A stretch of DNA of 64,000 nucleotides, taken from Paenibacillus sacheonensis. Lineage in GTDB: Bacteria; Bacillota; Bacilli; Paenibacillales; Paenibacillaceae. The position numbers and the translations under genes are program-made. The notes below the pieces were generated by a model that did no database searches, was not told the DNA's origin, and was given only the letters and a program-made list of their open reading frames with translations. Positions 34,114 to 42,414 of the stretch are shown here, piece by piece (the first letter of the stretch is position 1; every line of letters begins with the position of its first letter). The stretch lies in contig NZ_JAAAMU010000003.1 of assembly GCF_009909195.1 (NCBI RefSeq), forward strand, positions 310,001 through 374,000. The letters run 5' to 3'.

Positions 34114-35477
34114 ATAACGCGGTACGACAAACAAGCTTGCCGGGAACGGGGAGAATCGCAGGGGCGCTGCTCCTGTGCACGGTTCTGCTGGCCGGCTGCA
34201 ATTCAGGCGGAAGCGGCGATGATCAGGGACCAGTCTCGAACGAGCCCGCGCAGCCGGCGAATCCGACCACGCTGACCGTGCTGACGAACCGGGTGGACTG
34301 GATCGAGAACGGCGTCCTGCAGCAGTACGCGGATCAATTCGAGGCGAAGCATCCCGGCACGAAGGTGGAATTCGACGGACTGGCGAATTACGCCAGCGAC
34401 ATCATGGTTCGACTGTCGACGCGCAGCATGGGCGATGCGCTGCTGCTGCCGAACAACCTCACGAACGAAGATTTGGTTAACTACTTCGAACCGCTTCATG
34501 ACGAGATGTTCGCCAATATCCGGTTTGCCGATTTCAAGGCATACCGGGGCGTCAGGTACGGAATCGCGACAGGGGCATCGACGGAAGGCATCGTGTACAA
34601 CAAGGCTGCTTTCCGGGAAGCCGGCATTACGACGCTCCCGGCCACGCTGGACGAATTCTACGAAGCGTGCCGGAAGCTGAAGGCGGCCGGGATGACGCCG
34701 ATCTACTTGAATTACGGCGCGCAGTGGCCGATGTCGTCATGGGGGGAGAACCTGGTGGGCTTCATGACGGGCAATCCCGCCTATCTCAACGAGATGACGA
34801 AGTCCGATGAGCCTTGGCAGATCGACAACCCGTGGGGACATGCGATTACGATCGTCCGGACGCTGATTCAGAAGGGCTACGGGGAGAAGGACATGTTCGC
34901 GAACAATTGGGAGCTGTCGAAGAGCGAGGTCGCTAGCGGCCAAGCCGGCATGTATTTCATCGGCAACTGGGTCATTAACCAGGTAATCGAGGCCGGCGCC
35001 AAACCGGACGATATCGGCTTCTTCCCCTTTCCGTACGATAACTCGAAGGGCAAGCGTTACGCGCAGCTCAGTCCGGACTGGTTTCTGGGCGTCAGCAAAT
35101 TCAGCGAGCATAAGGAGCTGGCCGAGCAATGGGTGGACTTCTTCGTGAATCAGTCCGGTTACGTGAACGATTCCGGCTTCCTGCCCGTCGACGAGACCAA
35201 GACGTCGTCCATGCCGCAGATTCGGCAGTTCGAATCGTACCGGCCGACGTACATCGAACGGCAGCCGCCAAGCGACGACTTTCTGAACATCGCGGCGAAA
35301 GCGCAGGTCGCGTTCTGGTCGGGCGATTTTATTCAGAATTGGGCGGTCGCCAAGGATCTGAAGGCGGAATTCCAGAAGTACAACGGGCTGTGGAAGGAGG
35401 CGCGAAACGACCTGCTAGGCACGCAAGCCGCAGCTAAAGTCGCAGCCGGGAATACGATGCCGGATGCATCGCCATAA
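34110..35477 (+). CDS. solute-binding lipoprotein translationally coupled to the kinase
   Basis: A 455-residue family 1 extracellular binding protein with a lipobox (LLAGC, Cys about 30). AGGAGG lies before the ATG, and the start overlaps the kinase stop by four bases. It is a clear paralogue of the next binding protein (35707): both contain GIVYNK, a GNWVINQV segment, FFPFP, PDWF and SGY in the same order. A terminator follows directly, so this protein is made with the kinase rather than with the permeases. I infer a co-receptor role that presents the ligand to the kinase, or high-affinity capture. It could equally be an ordinary second binding protein of the importer. Confidence 0.9.
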   Translation: MNNAVRQTSLPGTGRIAGALLLCTVLLAGCNSGGSGDDQGPVSNEPAQPANPTTLTVLTNRVDWIENGVLQQYADQFEAKHPGTKVEFDGLANYASDIMVRLSTRSMGDALLLPNNLTNEDLVNYFEPLHDEMFANIRFADFKAYRGVRYGIATGASTEGIVYNKAAFREAGITTLPATLDEFYEACRKLKAAGMTPIYLNYGAQWPMSSWGENLVGFMTGNPAYLNEMTKSDEPWQIDNPWGHAITIVRTLIQKGYGEKDMFANNWELSKSEVASGQAGMYFIGNWVINQVIEAGAKPDDIGFFPFPYDNSKGKRYAQLSPDWFLGVSKFSEHKELAEQWVDFFVNQSGYVNDSGFLPVDETKTSSMPQIRQFESYRPTYIERQPPSDDFLNIAAKAQVAFWSGDFIQNWAVAKDLKAEFQKYNGLWKEARNDLLGTQAAAKVAAGNTMPDASP

Positions 35478-35486
35478 CCGACATTC

Positions 35487-35519
35487 ACCGGATTCGCCAC
35501 GCTGGCGGTCCGGTTTTTA
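35487..35519 (+). terminator. terminator after the kinase/binding-protein pair
   Basis: ACCGGA, CGCC / GGCG and TCCGGT form a stem with small internal asymmetry, followed by TTTTAT. It uncouples the sensing genes from the transport genes that follow. Confidence 0.8.
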
Positions 35520-35706
35520 TTTGCCCGAATGCTGGCCGGATACCCAGGGAAAGTCGTAATCGGTTGCGGCTGCTTGCCGGAGAAACAGGTAAATTGAAGA
35601 CTACAAATCACAATAGAAACCATTTTCCCTCCGATGCCGAAAGGGTAAGATTACTGGTGTAAGCGCAACCAGTAAGCGCGATCATACGAAACAGGGGGAT
35701 TAGCAA

Positions 35707-37056
35707 ATGAAAAAGACAATGGCCTACTCAATGGTTTCACTGCTCCTAGTCACATCTCTAGCCGCGTGCGGCAGCAATAATGAAAGCGCCAACAACGATA
35801 AGGACGCAGCTGCGAACGCGAATTCCAATACGACGGCGAACGGCGGCACGAACGGCAGCGCTCCCGCGAACGAAGGCAGCGCGGATGCCGGCGGCGATGC
35901 CGACATCAGCGGAAAGGTCGTATTCCTGACGAACCGCACGGACATGGTCGACAAGGAGTACAAGGATTACGAGACGCGTTTCGAAGCGAAATATCCGAAG
36001 GTGGACCTGCAGTTCGAAGCGATCACGGACTACGACAAGAACGAGAAGATCCGCATCGCATCCGGCAGCTTCCCGGACGTCGTCCTGCTCAGCACGCTCA
36101 TTCCGAACGCCGAGTTCCCGAAATATTTCGAGCCGCTTGACGACATCACGTTCGAAGGCGACATCTACTTCAAGGATTTCAAGTCGTTCGAAGGCAAATC
36201 GTACGGCATCTCCTCCGGCAACAGCACCGTAGGCATCGTCTACAACAAGAAGGCGTTCGAGAAAGCCGGCATCACGGCCATTCCGAAGACGTATGACGAA
36301 TTCCTGGCTGCCGCCCAGAAGCTGAAAGACGCCGGCATCGTGCCGCTGGCTTCCAACTTCAAGGACAAATGGCCGCTCGGCGCTTGGTACAACGACGTGC
36401 CGGCGATCATCAGCGGCAAAGCCGACACGGCAAACAACCGCAAAGACACCGATACGCCGTTCACGCTCGACAACACGTACGGCAAATCGTTCAGCATCAT
36501 CAAAGAGCTGTACGCCAAGGGCTTCCTGGAGAAAGACGTCAACTCGACGAACTGGGAACAATCCAAGAAAGACGTCGCGCAAGGCAAGTTCGGCATGTAC
36601 CTGCTCGGCAACTGGGTCATCAATCAAGTCGTGGACGCAGGCGCCAAAACCGAAGACGTAGGCTTCTTCCCGTTCCCGGCCGACAATTCCGGTCAAGCTA
36701 AAGCGCCTCTGAACCCGGACTGGTTCTACGGCGTGAACAAGGACGGCAACGTTCCGGCGGCCAAAGCCTTCATCAAATGGATGATCGAAGAATCCGGCTA
36801 CGACGACTTCGCGGGCTTCATTCCGACGCTGAAGAGCAAAGAGCCGAAGCTGGCGCAATTGACGGAGTTCAACGGCTACAAACCGACCTTCGTCGAGGCA
36901 TTGCCGACGGACGACACGGCGCTGAGCATCCAAAACAAAGCGCAAATCGACATGGACGGCCTCGTGCAAGAGTTCGTGCTTGCCAAGGATCCGCAAAAAG
37001 TGCTCGATAAAGTAAACGGCCAATGGGCGAAAGCGAGAAAAGAAATCGTTAAATAA
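35707..37056 (+). CDS. sugar ABC transporter solute-binding lipoprotein (transport operon)
   Basis: A 449-residue extracellular binding protein. The signal peptide ends in the lipobox SLAACG (Cys about 21). An Asn/Ala/Gly-rich linker (about 22-65) is followed by the binding domain (VVFLTNRTDMVDKEYK onward). AGGGGGATTAG precedes the ATG, and its own promoter must lie in 35520-35690, where TAAGAT (35646) is a -10 candidate. It lies ahead of the two permeases with a hairpin in between, a common way to obtain more binding protein than permease. It is paralogous to the kinase-coupled binding protein at 34110. Confidence 0.93.
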   Translation: MKKTMAYSMVSLLLVTSLAACGSNNESANNDKDAAANANSNTTANGGTNGSAPANEGSADAGGDADISGKVVFLTNRTDMVDKEYKDYETRFEAKYPKVDLQFEAITDYDKNEKIRIASGSFPDVVLLSTLIPNAEFPKYFEPLDDITFEGDIYFKDFKSFEGKSYGISSGNSTVGIVYNKKAFEKAGITAIPKTYDEFLAAAQKLKDAGIVPLASNFKDKWPLGAWYNDVPAIISGKADTANNRKDTDTPFTLDNTYGKSFSIIKELYAKGFLEKDVNSTNWEQSKKDVAQGKFGMYLLGNWVINQVVDAGAKTEDVGFFPFPADNSGQAKAPLNPDWFYGVNKDGNVPAAKAFIKWMIEESGYDDFAGFIPTLKSKEPKLAQLTEFNGYKPTFVEALPTDDTALSIQNKAQIDMDGLVQEFVLAKDPQKVLDKVNGQWAKARKEIVK

Positions 37057-37086
37057 TCCAGCCACTCTCGTCCGATGACGGGTGAC

Positions 37087-37120
37087 GAGCGCTCCTGCCG
37101 ATCGCACGGCGGGGGCGCTC
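37087..37120 (+). other. hairpin between binding-protein and permease genes
   Basis: GAGCGC...TGCCG and CGGCG...GCGCTC form a GC-rich stem with a few internal mismatches and no T run. Such a hairpin is expected to protect the upstream message or dampen read-through, so that the binding protein outnumbers the permeases. Confidence 0.55.
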
Positions 37121-37154
37121 GCATCAATCAGGCGCCCGAAAGGAATGATGCACC

Positions 37155-38039
37155 ATGCTCAACAATCTCTCGTTCAAGAAGCAGCGTCTTCTCATTATTC
37201 TCGGATTCACGATCGTTCCGCTGCTCCTGCTGCTCACGTTCTCGTATTACCCGACATTGGAATTGATTCACCTGAGCTTCACGAATTGGGACGGCCTTAG
37301 TCCGGATAAAAGCTGGATCGGCTGGGACAACTATAAAGAAGTGTTCTCGAACTCCGAGCTCTTCGGGGTATTCACGCACAACTTCGCTTATTTCGCGGTG
37401 GGGATCGTTCAGAACATCGCGGCCATTTACTTTGCCATCGTCTTGAACGGCAAGCTGCGGGGAAAGCTATTCTTCCGGTTGCTGCTCTTTTTACCATACA
37501 TCCTTAACGGCGTCGCGGTTTCCTACTTGTTCGGCTACGTCTTCGACACGACGCAGGGCTCGCTTAACCTGCTGCTGCATGCGATCGGCTTGAACGGCGA
37601 CACGAGCTGGCTCGGCAACGAGACCTTCGTCAACTATACCCTCGCTTCCATCGGCTTCTGGAAGTTCATGGGCTTTAACATGGTCATTTACTTAGCGGCG
37701 CTGCAATCGATTCCGGCCGACCTGTACGAGGCGGCCAGCATCGACGGCGCGACGGGCTGGAAGCAATTCCTGTACATCACGCTGCCGAACATCTACAAGA
37801 TCATCGAGCTGAACTTCTTCCTGACGGTGACCGGGGCGCTCGAGGTATTCGACCTCCCGTTCGTCTTGACCAACGGCGGACCGGCGGGATCCAGCGAAAC
37901 CTACGTCATGAAAATTCTCGAAACGGCGTTCCAGTTCAACAACTACGGTCTTGCATCGGCCATGAGCGTCGTGCTGCTCCTGTTCGTCGTTGTCGTGCTG
38001 TCCATTCAACGGCTTATCTTCAGCAGAAAGGGGGAATAA
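37155..38039 (+). CDS. carbohydrate ABC transporter permease (MalF/UgpA type)
   Basis: A 294-residue permease with six hydrophobic segments, opening with FKKQRLLIILGFTIVPLLLL. The EAA-type loop is LYEAASIDGATGWKQFLYIT. It is followed after three bases by the second permease. AAAGGA precedes the ATG. Together with the binding protein at 35707 it forms the importer of this system. No ATPase gene is present, as in the other two importers of the window. Confidence 0.92.
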   Translation: MLNNLSFKKQRLLIILGFTIVPLLLLLTFSYYPTLELIHLSFTNWDGLSPDKSWIGWDNYKEVFSNSELFGVFTHNFAYFAVGIVQNIAAIYFAIVLNGKLRGKLFFRLLLFLPYILNGVAVSYLFGYVFDTTQGSLNLLLHAIGLNGDTSWLGNETFVNYTLASIGFWKFMGFNMVIYLAALQSIPADLYEAASIDGATGWKQFLYITLPNIYKIIELNFFLTVTGALEVFDLPFVLTNGGPAGSSETYVMKILETAFQFNNYGLASAMSVVLLLFVVVVLSIQRLIFSRKGE

Positions 38040-38042
38040 AGC

Positions 38043-38873
38043 ATGGTCGCGCGAAATCCGGTATGGAATACGGTGAAATATCTATCGCTGCTGGTCGCTT
38101 CGTTCCTTGTCGTATTCCCGCCTTATATCATCATCGTCAACGCCTTCAAGACGAAGGACGAATTCGATACGAAGTCGACGATGTCTCTGCCCGATTCGTT
38201 CTTCCATCTCTCCAACTTCGGGCATGCGTTCGAGCAGGCCAACATGAGCCGCGCGTTCGGCAACACGCTGCTCATCGTGGGGATTACGCTGATTTTCAAT
38301 ATTTTGCTGGGCTCGGCGTTCTGTTATGCGGTCGGCCGGTTTCATTTCAAAGGCAAAGGCCTCCTGGTCGGCCTGTTCTTGATGGCGACGGTCATTCCAT
38401 CCATCACGACGCAGGTCGTCAACTACAAGACGATCCAGCATCTGCACTTGACGAACACGCTCGGAGGTCCCATCCTCTTATACATCGGGGCGGATATTCT
38501 GCAAATCTACATCTATCTGCAATTCATTCGCAATATCCCCTACGATCTCGATGAATGCGCGATGATCGAGGGCGCGTCGCTGTTCCGCATCTACTGGCAG
38601 GTCATCTTCCCGCTGCTCGCTCCGGCGACGGCGACGATCGTCATCCTGAAGACGATCAGCATTTACAACGATATGTATACGCCGTTCCTGTACATGCCGA
38701 AGCCGGAATTGGTCGTCGTGTCCACGTCCTTGATGCGCTTCTTCGGCGTCAACAGCGGCGATTGGCAGAGCGTGTCGGCGGCCATCATCATGATTATGAT
38801 ACCCACGTCGATTATTTATTTGTTCCTGCAGAAATATATTTTCGCCGGCGTGACGAGCGGAGCGGTCAAATAG
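38043..38873 (+). CDS. carbohydrate ABC transporter permease (MalG type)
   Basis: A 276-residue partner permease with six membrane segments. The cytoplasmic loop is LDECAMIEGASLFRIYWQVI, an EAA variant with DECA in place of the more usual EAA sequence. The C-terminus FLQKYIFAGVTSGAVK is typical. AAAGGGGG overlaps the end of the first permease. The last codons and stop lie inside a 23-bp tandem repeat that continues into the intergenic region. Confidence 0.92.
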   Translation: MVARNPVWNTVKYLSLLVASFLVVFPPYIIIVNAFKTKDEFDTKSTMSLPDSFFHLSNFGHAFEQANMSRAFGNTLLIVGITLIFNILLGSAFCYAVGRFHFKGKGLLVGLFLMATVIPSITTQVVNYKTIQHLHLTNTLGGPILLYIGADILQIYIYLQFIRNIPYDLDECAMIEGASLFRIYWQVIFPLLAPATATIVILKTISIYNDMYTPFLYMPKPELVVVSTSLMRFFGVNSGDWQSVSAAIIMIMIPTSIIYLFLQKYIFAGVTSGAVK

Positions 38874-38953
38874 GGAATCACGGAGCGGTTAAATAGGGAA
38901 TTACGTGGCGGTCAAATAGGGAATCACGGAACCGTCAAACAGGGAACCATTTG
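38862..38953. repeat. four 23-bp tandem repeats spanning the permease stop codon
   Basis: Units start at 38862, 38885, 38908 and 38931. The first three share GCGGT(C/T)AAATAGGGAAT and differ at a few positions; the fourth is more diverged (ACCGTCAAACAGGGAACC). The first unit contains the end of the permease gene with its TAG stop, so the array probably arose by duplication of the gene end. Confidence 0.9.
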
Positions 38954-39030
38954 AACATCGAGCGAGGGCATCGATTGCCTACAATGAACAGTATCTCCTC
39001 TAGCGGGATGCGGCCGGGCGGTGAAGCAGC

Positions 39031-39789
39031 ATGAAAATCATGATCGTCGACGACGAGCAGTTTATTCGGCTGGGTCTCGAGAAAATCATTACGAAGATGG
39101 ATCCGTCGCTTCGCGTGCTCGGTTCGTTCGGCAACGGGCAGGAGGCGCTTGCTTTCCTGACCAAGCACGAGAGCCAGAAGCCGGACGTGCTCATCACGGA
39201 TATCAAGATGCCGATGATGGACGGGCTGAAGCTGATCGAGATCGTGCAGGAGAAGCATAAGGACATCTCCATCGTCGTCCTCAGCGGCTTCAGCGATTTT
39301 GAATACGCGCGGATGGCAATGCGGGGCGGGGTCAGGGATTATCTGCTCAAGCCGGTCGACAAGAGCGCGCTCTTCGAGCTGTTGAACAAGCTCCGCCATG
39401 AGCGGGGACTGGAAGAGGCACAGGTCGCGGAGCCTTCGGAAGACGGGGAACCCGTGCCGGAGCACGAGCATTACATCATCGATGAGGTCAAAGATATTCT
39501 GGACCGGGAGTTCGACAAGAACTTCGAGCTGGAGCGGCTCGCCGAGACGGTCGGCATGAATGCCAGCTACCTCAGCCGGCTGTTCAAGAGCAAGACGTCG
39601 ATGACGATTACCGATTATCTTATCCAGACGCGGATCGATAAAGCGAAGCAGTTTCTGACGGACCATCCGCATTTGAAAAACTATGAGATCTCGCATCTGG
39701 TCGGCTACAGCGATCCCGTCTATTTCAATAAGCTCTTCAAGAAAATCGTCGGCGTGACGCCGAAGGATTATAAGGAGAAGCGCGGGTAA
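39031..39789 (+). CDS. YesN-like response regulator (second system)
   Basis: A 252-residue compact regulator. The receiver domain spans residues 1-120 (IVDDEQF, phosphoacceptor D57 in LITDIKMPMMDG, Lys in RDYLLKPVDK). The AraC-type HTH spans about 155-252 (NASYLSRLFKSKTSMTI, HLVGYSDPVYFNKLFKKIVG). It lacks the long middle domain of the first YesN-like protein. The start has only a weak ribosome binding site. It should be phosphorylated by the kinase at 32260, 5 kb upstream, with the transport genes in between, and would activate the promoter before 35707. Confidence 0.92.
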   Translation: MKIMIVDDEQFIRLGLEKIITKMDPSLRVLGSFGNGQEALAFLTKHESQKPDVLITDIKMPMMDGLKLIEIVQEKHKDISIVVLSGFSDFEYARMAMRGGVRDYLLKPVDKSALFELLNKLRHERGLEEAQVAEPSEDGEPVPEHEHYIIDEVKDILDREFDKNFELERLAETVGMNASYLSRLFKSKTSMTITDYLIQTRIDKAKQFLTDHPHLKNYEISHLVGYSDPVYFNKLFKKIVGVTPKDYKEKRG

Positions 39790-39818
39790 GCTGCTGGGCG
39801 GCTGGTTGGCGAAAGGCG

Positions 39819-39857
39819 AAGAGAGAGGGGGCCGGCGGCTTCCTCTCTCTTTTCTTT
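39819..39857 (+). terminator. terminator of the second YesN-like gene
   Basis: AAGAGAGAGG pairs with CCTCTCTCTT around a GC-rich loop and is followed by TTCTTT, 30 bases past the stop. Confidence 0.85.
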
Positions 39858-40185
39858 AAGTCAATCGCTCGCCATTCGCATCGTATTCGCCGCCGCAACC
39901 CAATGAGCCGCTGCAGCTCGTGCGCTTTCCCCAGCGGAATCGAATACGAATGTAAATGATAAATCCAGCCAAGCCATTCCGCTCTTTTCAGGGCAGAGTG
40001 GTTTTTTGCATTTATTGGATGGATTGCGAATCTTAAAGCCGGTATTTGGAGAAATCGACGTAATTTGAAGTGTACACTGCCGGACGCAGAAGCTAGATTT
40101 AAGTTGCCGAGGGCGGAATCCGGTCGGTTCGCTATAGGGATCAACCCGCCGTACTCGAAGGAAACCGATTAAAGGGGATCGAGCA
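39858..40185. other. intergenic stretch ahead of the large carbohydrate cluster
   Basis: About 330 bases. Two overlapping minus-strand frames read like protein for 30-40 codons (39860-39985), but neither has a start signal or a family I know, so I do not call a gene. The promoter of the oxidoreductase gene must be here; TATAGG at about 40132 is a weak -10 candidate. Confidence 0.45.
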
Positions 40186-41256
40186 ATGACGAAGTTGAAG
40201 GTCGGTATTATCGGCGTGGGAGAGGTCGCCCAGATCATTCATTTGCCTATTCTGGAATCGTTGCCGGAGCTATACGAGATGGTGGCGTTGTGCGATATTT
40301 CGCCGAAACTGCTCGCGAAGATGGGAGAGAAGTATTCGGTCGGGAACTTGTATTCGAACGCCGAGGAGATGCTCAATCACGCCGAGATGGACGCGGTATT
40401 CATCCTGAACAATATGGAATACCATACCGAATGCACCGTGGCCGCGCTGCGAAGGAACATTCACGTCTTCGTGGAGAAGCCGATGTGCGTGACCGAAGCG
40501 GAAGCCGAGGCGATTATCCGGGCGAGGAATGCTTCCACCGCTCAAGTCATGGTCGGCTACATGAGGCGCTTCGCTCCGGCTTACCTTCGGGCACTGGAAG
40601 AAGTCCGGACGCTGGGTCCGATCAATTTCGCTCGCGTCAGGGATATCATAGGACCGAACGCTTTCTTCACCGGCCAGTCGGGCACGCACGTCTACCGATT
40701 CGACGATATCCCGGCCGAAGCCGCGCAAGACCGCAAGGCGAGGAATGCCCGTCTGATGAGCGAAGCGATCGGCGAGCAATCACCCGAGACCTATGCGGCA
40801 TACGGCCTATTGCTTGGATTGAACAGCCATGACATCTCCGCCATGCGGGAGCTGCTCGGCGTACCTCTAAGCGTGAGGGCGGTCACCTCGTCGCGCGGCG
40901 GCAGATTCAAAACCGCCATTCTGGCGTTCGAGGGTTATGATGCCGTGTTCGAGACCGGCGTAGACCAGCAAGGGCGTTTCGATGCCCACATCGAGGTTTT
41001 CGGAGAGAGCAAGTCGCTGCTTATTCAATACGATACGCCGTATTTAAGGCAGCTGCCGACGACACTGCGGATCCGAGAGACGATCGGCGACTCGCTGGAA
41101 GAGACGGTCATCCGGCCGACGTACAAGGATGCTTACACGTGCGAGCTCGAGTATTTTCATCAAGTTGCAGCCACGGGCATGCCTCCCAAGACGACGCCGG
41201 AGGACTACGTCCAGGATCTCCGTATATTCGCAATGATGATGGATGCCATCAAGTAA
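40186..41256 (+). CDS. Gfo/Idh/MocA-family oxidoreductase
   Basis: A 356-residue NAD(P)-dependent sugar dehydrogenase-like enzyme. The N-terminal Rossmann fold begins VGIIGVGEVAQIIHLP. The family signature EKPM (VFVEKPMCVTEAEAE, Lys about 103) is present, and LNSHDISAMRELLG matches the catalytic-His region. AAAGGGGA lies ahead of the ATG. It opens a run of five closely spaced plus-strand genes, so it probably oxidises, reduces or epimerises the sugar liberated by the enzymes encoded downstream. Substrate unknown. Confidence 0.9.
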   Translation: MTKLKVGIIGVGEVAQIIHLPILESLPELYEMVALCDISPKLLAKMGEKYSVGNLYSNAEEMLNHAEMDAVFILNNMEYHTECTVAALRRNIHVFVEKPMCVTEAEAEAIIRARNASTAQVMVGYMRRFAPAYLRALEEVRTLGPINFARVRDIIGPNAFFTGQSGTHVYRFDDIPAEAAQDRKARNARLMSEAIGEQSPETYAAYGLLLGLNSHDISAMRELLGVPLSVRAVTSSRGGRFKTAILAFEGYDAVFETGVDQQGRFDAHIEVFGESKSLLIQYDTPYLRQLPTTLRIRETIGDSLEETVIRPTYKDAYTCELEYFHQVAATGMPPKTTPEDYVQDLRIFAMMMDAIK

Positions 41257-41268
41257 GGAAGTGACGGG

Positions 41269-42414
41269 ATGAGCGGGGCAAATAACGGTAAAGCAGCCAA
41301 GTATGATCACGAGGATCGCCATTTAAGGATTGGCGGTCATGGTTCGACGGACTTGAAATGGCTGTCGGCGCTCGAAGCGCCGCTGCGCGTTACGGGGTTG
41401 CCATGGCTGGAGCGAGACGGCGTATTTCGCAGGTTGCCGGTGAACCCCAGCCATTCGATTCGGCCGGAAGTGGATCGCTTAGCGAATTGTACGACCGGCG
41501 TGCAGGTCCGTTTCCGGACGGATTCGCCGAAATTGTTCGTCAGGGTGAAGCTGGCTGCTCCGTATAGCATGTATCAGATGACGGCTACGGGTCAGTGCGG
41601 CGTGGATTGTTATATCGGAGCGATCGGGGATCAGCGGTATATCAACACATCGCGTTTCGACTTTACGCAAGCGGAATACGAATCCGTGCTATTCGATTCC
41701 CTCCCGAGGCAGATGCGCGATATCACGCTGAATCTCCCTTTATATCAAGGCGTAACGGACCTGCGCGTCGGCATCGAGCCTTCATCGGCTATCGCGGCGT
41801 TTCCGGGATTTCCCGTAGGCAAAAAGGTGCTTCTCTACGGAACGTCGATTACGCACGGCGCGTGCGCGACCCGGCCGGGCATGGCGTACCCCAATATTCT
41901 CAGCCGCTTGTTCCCGCTCGAATTCGTGAATCTAGGCTTCTCGGGCAATGCACAAGGGGAACCCGAGCTCGCGCATATTATCAGCCAGATCGAGGAGCCG
42001 GGTCTGCTCATACTGGATTACGAAGCCAATACGCCAAACACCGAGCGGCTCCGGGAGTCTCTGCCGGAATTTATCCGAATCTATCGCCGGCGCCACCCGG
42101 AGGTTCCGATTCTCGTGATCTCGCAAATTCGATTGGCAAGGGAAGCATTCGACGAAGAGCAAGCTTCGCGTAGGGAAGCGCGCAAGCGGATCCAGCGGGA
42201 AGAGGTCGGGCGGCAGCGCTCCGCGGGGGACCGCAACGTGCATTTCTTCGACGGGACGCTGCTGCTGGGCGATGATCCCCAGGATTGCACGACGGACGGG
42301 ATACATCCCTCCGATCTGGGATACGATCGCATCGCCAAGGCGCTTCGGCCGGTCATCTCGAACCTGCTGCAAACCGTCATCGAACACGCAACGGGAAGGG
42401 ACGAAGGGAAATGA
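41269..42414 (+). CDS. SGNH/GDSL-family hydrolase (carbohydrate-esterase-like)
   Basis: A 381-residue protein without a signal peptide. A beta-sandwich-like N-terminal half (about 1-180) is followed by an SGNH hydrolase domain with the nucleophile motif YGTSITHG (S193), NLGFSGNAQGE and the C-terminal pair DGIHPSDLG (D343, H346). Such enzymes remove acetyl or other acyl groups from sugars. It starts 12 bases after the oxidoreductase and overlaps the next gene by four bases (ATGA). As it seems cytoplasmic, it should act on imported, still acylated oligosaccharides. Confidence 0.87.
   Translation: MSGANNGKAAKYDHEDRHLRIGGHGSTDLKWLSALEAPLRVTGLPWLERDGVFRRLPVNPSHSIRPEVDRLANCTTGVQVRFRTDSPKLFVRVKLAAPYSMYQMTATGQCGVDCYIGAIGDQRYINTSRFDFTQAEYESVLFDSLPRQMRDITLNLPLYQGVTDLRVGIEPSSAIAAFPGFPVGKKVLLYGTSITHGACATRPGMAYPNILSRLFPLEFVNLGFSGNAQGEPELAHIISQIEEPGLLILDYEANTPNTERLRESLPEFIRIYRRRHPEVPILVISQIRLAREAFDEEQASRREARKRIQREEVGRQRSAGDRNVHFFDGTLLLGDDPQDCTTDGIHPSDLGYDRIAKALRPVISNLLQTVIEHATGRDEGK

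Noticed and set aside
39860-40238. 125-codon minus-strand frame before the oxidoreductase gene
   Set aside because: Parts look protein-like, but two frames compete, there is no start signal, and it would run over the promoter and start of the oxidoreductase gene.
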